Source of the DNA: Linanthus parryae
Lineage: Eukaryota; Streptophyta; Magnoliopsida; Ericales; Polemoniaceae
NCBI GenBank assembly: GCA_023055425.1
Contig: JALGPY010000006.1
Span: 71,704,127-71,768,126, forward strand
Reading direction: 5' to 3'
Length of the DNA stretch: 64,000 nucleotides
This document shows, in pieces, positions 60,016 to 64,000 of this stretch (positions are counted from its first letter, which is position 1; each line of letters starts with the position of its first letter). A program made the translations under genes and the position numbers. The notes below the pieces were generated by a model that was not told the DNA's origin, did no database searches, and saw only the letters and a program-made list of their open reading frames with translations.

Positions 60016-60574
60016 TGACGCGATTTCTTAACGTGTATGCGCAAGTGCACAGTCAAGTAATATATGGTGGTATTTCAACCCGGAGTTATGATCCCACGAG
60101 GACAGACTTGAGGTTATCTAATTAGTTATTAATTTAGAATACGGTACAAGGAAGAAGATGGAGATTAAAGAGTTCGTCACCCACAAACAAGTGACTGAAT
60201 ATTATAATAAACAACTAAACTAATATTTTTGGATTTTTTTATTTAATAAACAAGTATGGAGAAACTAGGTAATATCTAGATCACCTAGGGATGTAGACGA
60301 TTTTCGAATTATCTACGTAACACGTTAATTCTATCCTAATCAAGCCGGGTAATAAGATATGAAAATCTCCCGTCGATATCATGTCATTTTACATCACGGT
60401 TGACTACAATCTCCTCTCGGTCTCATGTTGTCTACCGATCCGTTCTAGTAGGTCATCTACTGGCACGATAACGGGTCCTGTCGGTCCACCGTTTCACTGA
60501 ACAACTGAATAATCATATCGAATCTACCCACACTAAGGCCAATCCTAACACTTCTTCTTTTCGGTCTCGGTGAT
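60016..60574 (-). repeat. E7 LTR D, interrupted by E8
   Basis: Starts (plus strand) TGACGCGATTTCTTAACG and follows LTR A from 48922 to about 49491, at TCGGTCTCGGTGAT, where E8 begins. The remaining LTR must be right of the window. Confidence 0.85.
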
Positions 60575-60868
60575 TGATAGCTTGAAAATGGGATTAGTTT
60601 GGGACATCTTTTTACCATTGGTTCTAACCTTGTGAGAGTTGAGTTTGCCCATTTTCGGCTTATTTTCCACTTGATACGAGGCAGAGACTTATAGGACATG
60701 ATCATAAGATTTGAGTAATTTCATGTATAATTTTGTTTGTTGGATATGATCGCGGGTACATGTTATGATGTGCAGGTAACAGGTGCCGAGAAATGCATGA
60801 GATTGACTTGGATTTGGAGGCAGCGTATCAAGAAAGCTGAGCAGAAAAGTGCAGAAAAATTCAAGTTG

Positions 60869-61166
60869 TGCGTTCAAACGCAGGAGCTGCGTTCAGACGC
60901 ACAACCTGGCAGCAGAAAGGAAAAAGGCAGAAAAAAGGCTAAGGCTGTGCGTTCAGACGCACAGACCTGCGTTCAAACGCAGGTCTCGACTCCAGGATTG
61001 TGAAGACCAAGTTGTGCGTTCAAACGCAGGGGAGCTGCGTTTAGACTCACAAGTCCGAGAAGCCAGAAGAAAGAAGAGGAGAATTTTTTAAGGCCTGCTT
61101 TCAAACGCAGGAGATGTGCGTTCAGACGCACTGCGTTTAAACGCAGGGGAGCTGCGTTCGAACGCA
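60869..61166. repeat. Cluster of ten TGCGTTYRAACGCA palindromes in the E8 LTR
   Basis: Copies include TGCGTTCAAACGCA, TGCGTTCAGACGCA, TGCGTTTAAACGCA and TGCGTTCGAACGCA (the last two are perfect palindromes), plus two degraded ones (TGCGTTTAGACTCA and TGCTTTCAAACGCA). Spacing is irregular. The cluster ends 84 bp before the TATA box. Confidence 0.92.
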
Positions 61167-61249
61167 CGTTTGGTTTCCAGAAGCTTCCAGGATGGGTTTT
61201 TGCAAGGGTAGAACAGGAATTTCGTGCATCAGTTTAGAAACTGTGGCAG

Positions 61250-61258
61250 TATAAAAGG
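61250..61258 (+). promoter_or_regulatory. TATA box of the E8 LTR promoter
   Basis: TATAAAAGG in a GC-richer context, followed about 30 bp later by a pyrimidine/CA-rich stretch suited to a start site. Confidence 0.7.
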
Positions 61259-62262
61259 AGGTGTACCAGCACAGAATTAGGGTTACACACTCACACATAC
61301 ACAATCATCATCACAGCAGCCAGTATCAGAACCGTCAGGATTGGAGCAGAGCAGGATTGGAGCAGTTTTTCAGTATTCAGCCATAAACTCGTTTGATCTT
61401 TTCTTTCTTTTATGAAACAGTGTTTTTCAATAATGCAAGCTAGCTAAACCTTTTTCCTAGGTTCTTGGTGAACCTAGGGTTTATGAATTCAGCAGACTGG
61501 TTTGTTTGATTTTCAGATCCATGACTAGTTGAAGTCTTAATACAGGATGGATTGTTTATTATCTTGTATTTGATTTTATGTACATACATGAATGGCTTGA
61601 TCACCCAGGAGTGTTATAGACAGGATCTGGTGCGCGAGAGTGGCCAGTGAGAGTTAGGAAGAAAAGACAGGATTTAATACCCTATCTTGATGGACCGAGA
61701 GGTGAAAAGAACCAGGGTGTTAGCCAGAAGCATTAGACTAACTGCTAGACGTTTAGGGGGAGACCGAGAGGAGAACCTGTAACCCTAGCAGACTTAGAGC
61801 AAACTTGCAGATTTAGGTGGACCGAGAGGACCCGAAATCTGCAGGAGAGTGACACGTACATGAGACCGAGAGGAGATTGTACTATTGGTATGCTGGCATA
61901 AACAAAACTGCTGTGTGTTTCTGAAATTAAGTACACCAGGCAAGCTGGAAAGTAACCCTAGGGGATCCTGGGACCTAGATTGTTAGAATTATCAATTTTT
62001 ACATCTACCACAATTCCTGAAAATTACTTAACAGAAAAATAAAATAAGCTTTTCTAAATATTGCTTTATTTACTGCAAATTTGTTGAGTATAATCACATC
62101 CCAACCTTCCTCCTTTTTACGAGCTTTGCATCTAGTTCTATTTCTAATAAGTAAAACTTAAACTGTTCTCGAGGGTTCGACAATCAGAGTCATAAATACA
62201 TACTCTATATTACTTGATCGTACACTTGCGAAAAAGCAGATAGGTTTACGCTGTCAAGTTTT

Positions 62263-62280
62263 TGGCGCCGTTGCCGGGGA
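62263..62280 (+). other. E8 primer-binding site (tRNA-Asp)
   Basis: TGGCGCCGTTGCCGGGGA is an exact complement of the 3' end of plant Asp tRNA including CCA, six bases after the LTR end (AGTTTT spacer). Confidence 0.93.
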
Positions 62281-62399
62281 ACGGTTACAGTTTTTCTTAA
62301 AAGAAATTAGAATAAGTCTCAAAGCTTTTTCTTTTCTTTTACGTTTATTTTCTTTTAACTTATTGCTCTTGAATTCTGATTTTCAGGCTATTCTAGTAT

Positions 62400-64000
62400 A
62401 TGCCCAGATTGCCTAGCAAACTGGTATCACCACTTGAAGATCCCGAAAAACTTTTCAGATAGCAAAGTCGCAGACACCGATCCGCGATGTCTGAGCACGG
62501 AGAAGACGCGCCAACCGATGCAGGAACACCCACAGGACAGCAGCAACGCACCCCAGCACAGATGGCTCTTTACATTGAGGAGCTGATAGCAGCAGGCTTT
62601 GCTGCCAGGAACAATCAGAGGACTTACAACAGGTCTGGAAGGGCGATAGTCGAAAACTTTGAAGTCCCAACCGGAGGACATCAACCAGCTATCGTGGTGC
62701 CACCCATTACAGCAGAGCACTTCGATAAAATCATCCACCATCCAAACCGCCCAGACTCACTGTCCTTTCAATGGGAAAGCAGATGAAGATCCAAACGACT
62801 TCCTTGGAAAGTTCGAAGACTACTGCAACAAGATTAAGTACAGAGGAGTTGAAGCGGATACGCTAAAGCTAATTCTATTCCCATACTGCTTGTTCGGAAC
62901 AGCAAAAGACTGGCTGGAAGCAAGACCACCGAGGTCTACCACTACCTGGGGGGGATGTGTTACTGATTTTTTGGCAAAATTATACCCCGCATCCCGTGTT
63001 ATCAAGCTGCAGAGTGAGATCTTATCTTTCAAACAGAAGATGGGGGAAACGGTGGTAGACGCATGGGACAGGCTAATGAGACTCGTTAAAATATGCCCCA
63101 ATCACGGCTTCGGGGACGCAAAAATTCTGCAGGTATTCTACCATGCTCTTGAGAGGGAGAATGCTGACAGGATTGATAGGGAAGCTGGGGGTAACTTTCC
63201 ATACCATGTTGATAAAGATGGAGCCTACGAACTGATGAAACAATTAGCCAAACAGGATACTCGTCTGTTTGATGACCGCAGGCTCACAGCGCTAGCAGAA
63301 CCAGTGGCTGATGACAGGATTGACAATCTCACGAAAGTGGTACAAGACTTAGTTAAAAAGGTGTATACAGAGAAGAATCCCGTGGCATCAGTGGATGAAC
63401 CTGACCTTGACGCAGCAATTCTGGAGCTTCAGACCGAAGATGCCAATTATGTTCAGCAGCAGTGGGATCGAAGCCGCTACAGGCCTGGCACACGTGACCA
63501 TCCAGGGTTCCGTTATGGAAACCCTAATGCAGCAGTTTATGCGCCAGGATTCCAGCACAGGCCACAGGCACAACAGACAGCCCCAGCACAGCACGCTCCA
63601 GCAGCACCACCACAGCTAAATCTATCACAACAACATTTTGAGTCCTATATGGAGAAATTCAATAAGCAGTGGGAAGCTAGATTCTCGCAGATGGAGTCAT
63701 TAACTGCCGATGTAAGCCAAATGAAAATTGCTATCCGCAACTTGGAGGTACAAAATGGTCAGCTTGCACAGAACCAGGCAGAACGAGCCCCAGGGAATTT
63801 ACCATCAAATACAGTGAACAATCCACGCGCTCAAATCAATGCTATCACAACTCGGAGTGGAATTGCACTGCAGGATCCGCCGTATCCCAGTCATGCACGT
63901 GCAGAAAAGTCAAAGATCATTGAACACGAAGTGTTTGACAGGGAAGACAGCTCAACCGCTAACCCTCAGAAAAGGGGTTCGGTCGAACAGGAAGCAGAGC
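62400..64000 (+). pseudogene. E8 gag (Athila/Tat type), one nonsense codon and one frameshift
   Basis: The likely start is ATG 62400 (MPRLPSKLVSPLEDPEKLF), with TAG at 62460-62462 where the family keeps a basic residue. The same frame continues past MSEHGEDAP (62487) to NRPDSLSFQ and then a shift at about 62740-62766. From there the second frame is open to the window edge: NGKADEDPNDFLGKFEDYC, LFGTAKDWLEARPP, KQKMGETVVDAWDRLMRL and HGFGDAKILQVFYHAL are capsid words; a coiled stretch (SLTADVSQMKIAIRNLEVQN) follows, then NAITTRSGIAL, typical of the gag-to-protease region. Only two lesions, so this copy is moderately young. Confidence 0.87.

Larger units (their letters stand above)
48922..60574 (-). 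mobile_element. E7: chain of non-autonomous LTR units with tRNA-Asp primer sites
   Basis: On the minus strand, right to left: LTR D (60574-60016, cut by E8), primer site, ORF copy, partial LTR C (59339-58856), primer site, second ORF copy (split by a hAT), interior 3' part, purine tract, partial LTR B (53556-52725), a second interior 3' part, purine tract, complete LTR A (51214-48922). So four LTR copies and two interiors are linked, which a single insertion cannot give; unequal or illegitimate recombination between copies is the simplest reading. No gag-pol is present. Primer sites match Asp tRNA. Confidence 0.8.
60575..62256 (+). repeat. E8 5' LTR (1.68 kb)
   Basis: Starts TGATAGCTTG and ends GCTGTCA. 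It includes ten copies of a TGCGTTYRAACGCA palindrome (60869-61166), a TATA box, a stretch with ACACACTCACACATACACAA after it, and four GACCGAGAGG words between 61694 and 61875. Short ORFs that cross the palindrome cluster are products of the repeat. Confidence 0.87.
60575..64000 (+). mobile_element. E8: Athila/Tat-like Ty3/gypsy element, 5' end (cut by right edge)
   Basis: A plus-strand 5' LTR (60575-62256), a tRNA-Asp primer site (62263-62280), a 120-nt leader and a gag that runs to the window end. The wording of gag (TTTWGGCVTDFLAKLYP-like capsid, then NAITTRSGIAL) is that of Athila/Tat-type elements. It is inserted in E7 LTR D; GTGAT (60570-60574) would be the left target duplication. Confidence 0.88.

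Noticed and set aside
60737..61167. ORFs with repeated VQTQ/RSDAQ peptides in the E8 LTR
   Set aside because: They are translations of the palindrome array and differ in frame between units; not a protein repeat.
62263..62280. Partial tRNA-Asp gene
   Set aside because: Only the 18 bases complementary to the tRNA 3' end are present, at the position of a primer-binding site; no cloverleaf follows. The same holds for the tRNA-Met-like sites at 4064, 16188, 34357 and 46572.

Overview
This window is a gene-poor, retrotransposon-packed stretch of a plant nuclear genome. The host is almost certainly an angiosperm and probably a eudicot: it has Ty3/gypsy, Ty1/copia and Athila/Tat-type elements primed by initiator-Met or Asp tRNA, a plant LINE with a DUF4283/zinc-knuckle ORF1, a hAT transposon, a small MITE, and one spliced gene with typical GT-AG introns. 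I cannot name the species.

Layout. 1-6773: minus-strand gypsy element E1 with a gag-pol frame that is open to the window edge, plus its 5' LTR. 6774-10742: decayed plus-strand gypsy E2, whose 5' part was presumably cut off by E1. 10743-19194: minus-strand element E3 with two almost identical 2.99-kb LTRs around a scrambled, partly inverted, non-coding interior. 19195-22176: last 63 bp plus the 3' LTR of plus-strand gypsy E4. 22340-22760: MITE. 22790-26812: the only host gene, EMG1/NEP1 (18S rRNA pseudouridine N1-methyltransferase), with seven coding exons (275 aa) and a 5'-UTR intron. 27878-28916: an unexplained 1-kb block of GAAGTTTGAA/TTCAAACTTC words that folds into hairpins.

From 29384 to 48921 runs one LINE, split by two insertions and ended by a third: E5 (32044-37552, gypsy-type LTRs, no coding, TSD AATGT), E6 (37672-47887, complete but decayed Sirevirus-like copia with an extra ORF after pol, TSD AATGT/AAAGT) and E7 (48922-60574), which cuts the LINE at about residue VIYG. 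E7 is a chain of four full or partial LTRs with tRNA-Asp primer sites and a non-pol ORF with a repeated Cys/His pattern. A hAT transposon (56420-58575) sits inside one E7 ORF copy. E8 (60575 to the right edge), an Athila-like element with a broken gag, sits inside the last E7 LTR.

The two signals I would follow first are: (1) four different gypsy LTR families, on both strands, share the same intron-like layout, with a 69-91-nt mini-exon between a TTGTAG acceptor and a GTRAGT donor, then a second acceptor C-C-R-CAG before GT; and (2) three unrelated LTR elements and the block after EMG1 each carry a private cluster of short palindromes (AAGGCCTT-type in E6, TGCGTTYRAACGCA in E8, TTGTGATCACAA in E7, TTTGAAGTTT-type at 28 kb). 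No RNA gene, CRISPR array or bacterial-type system was seen.
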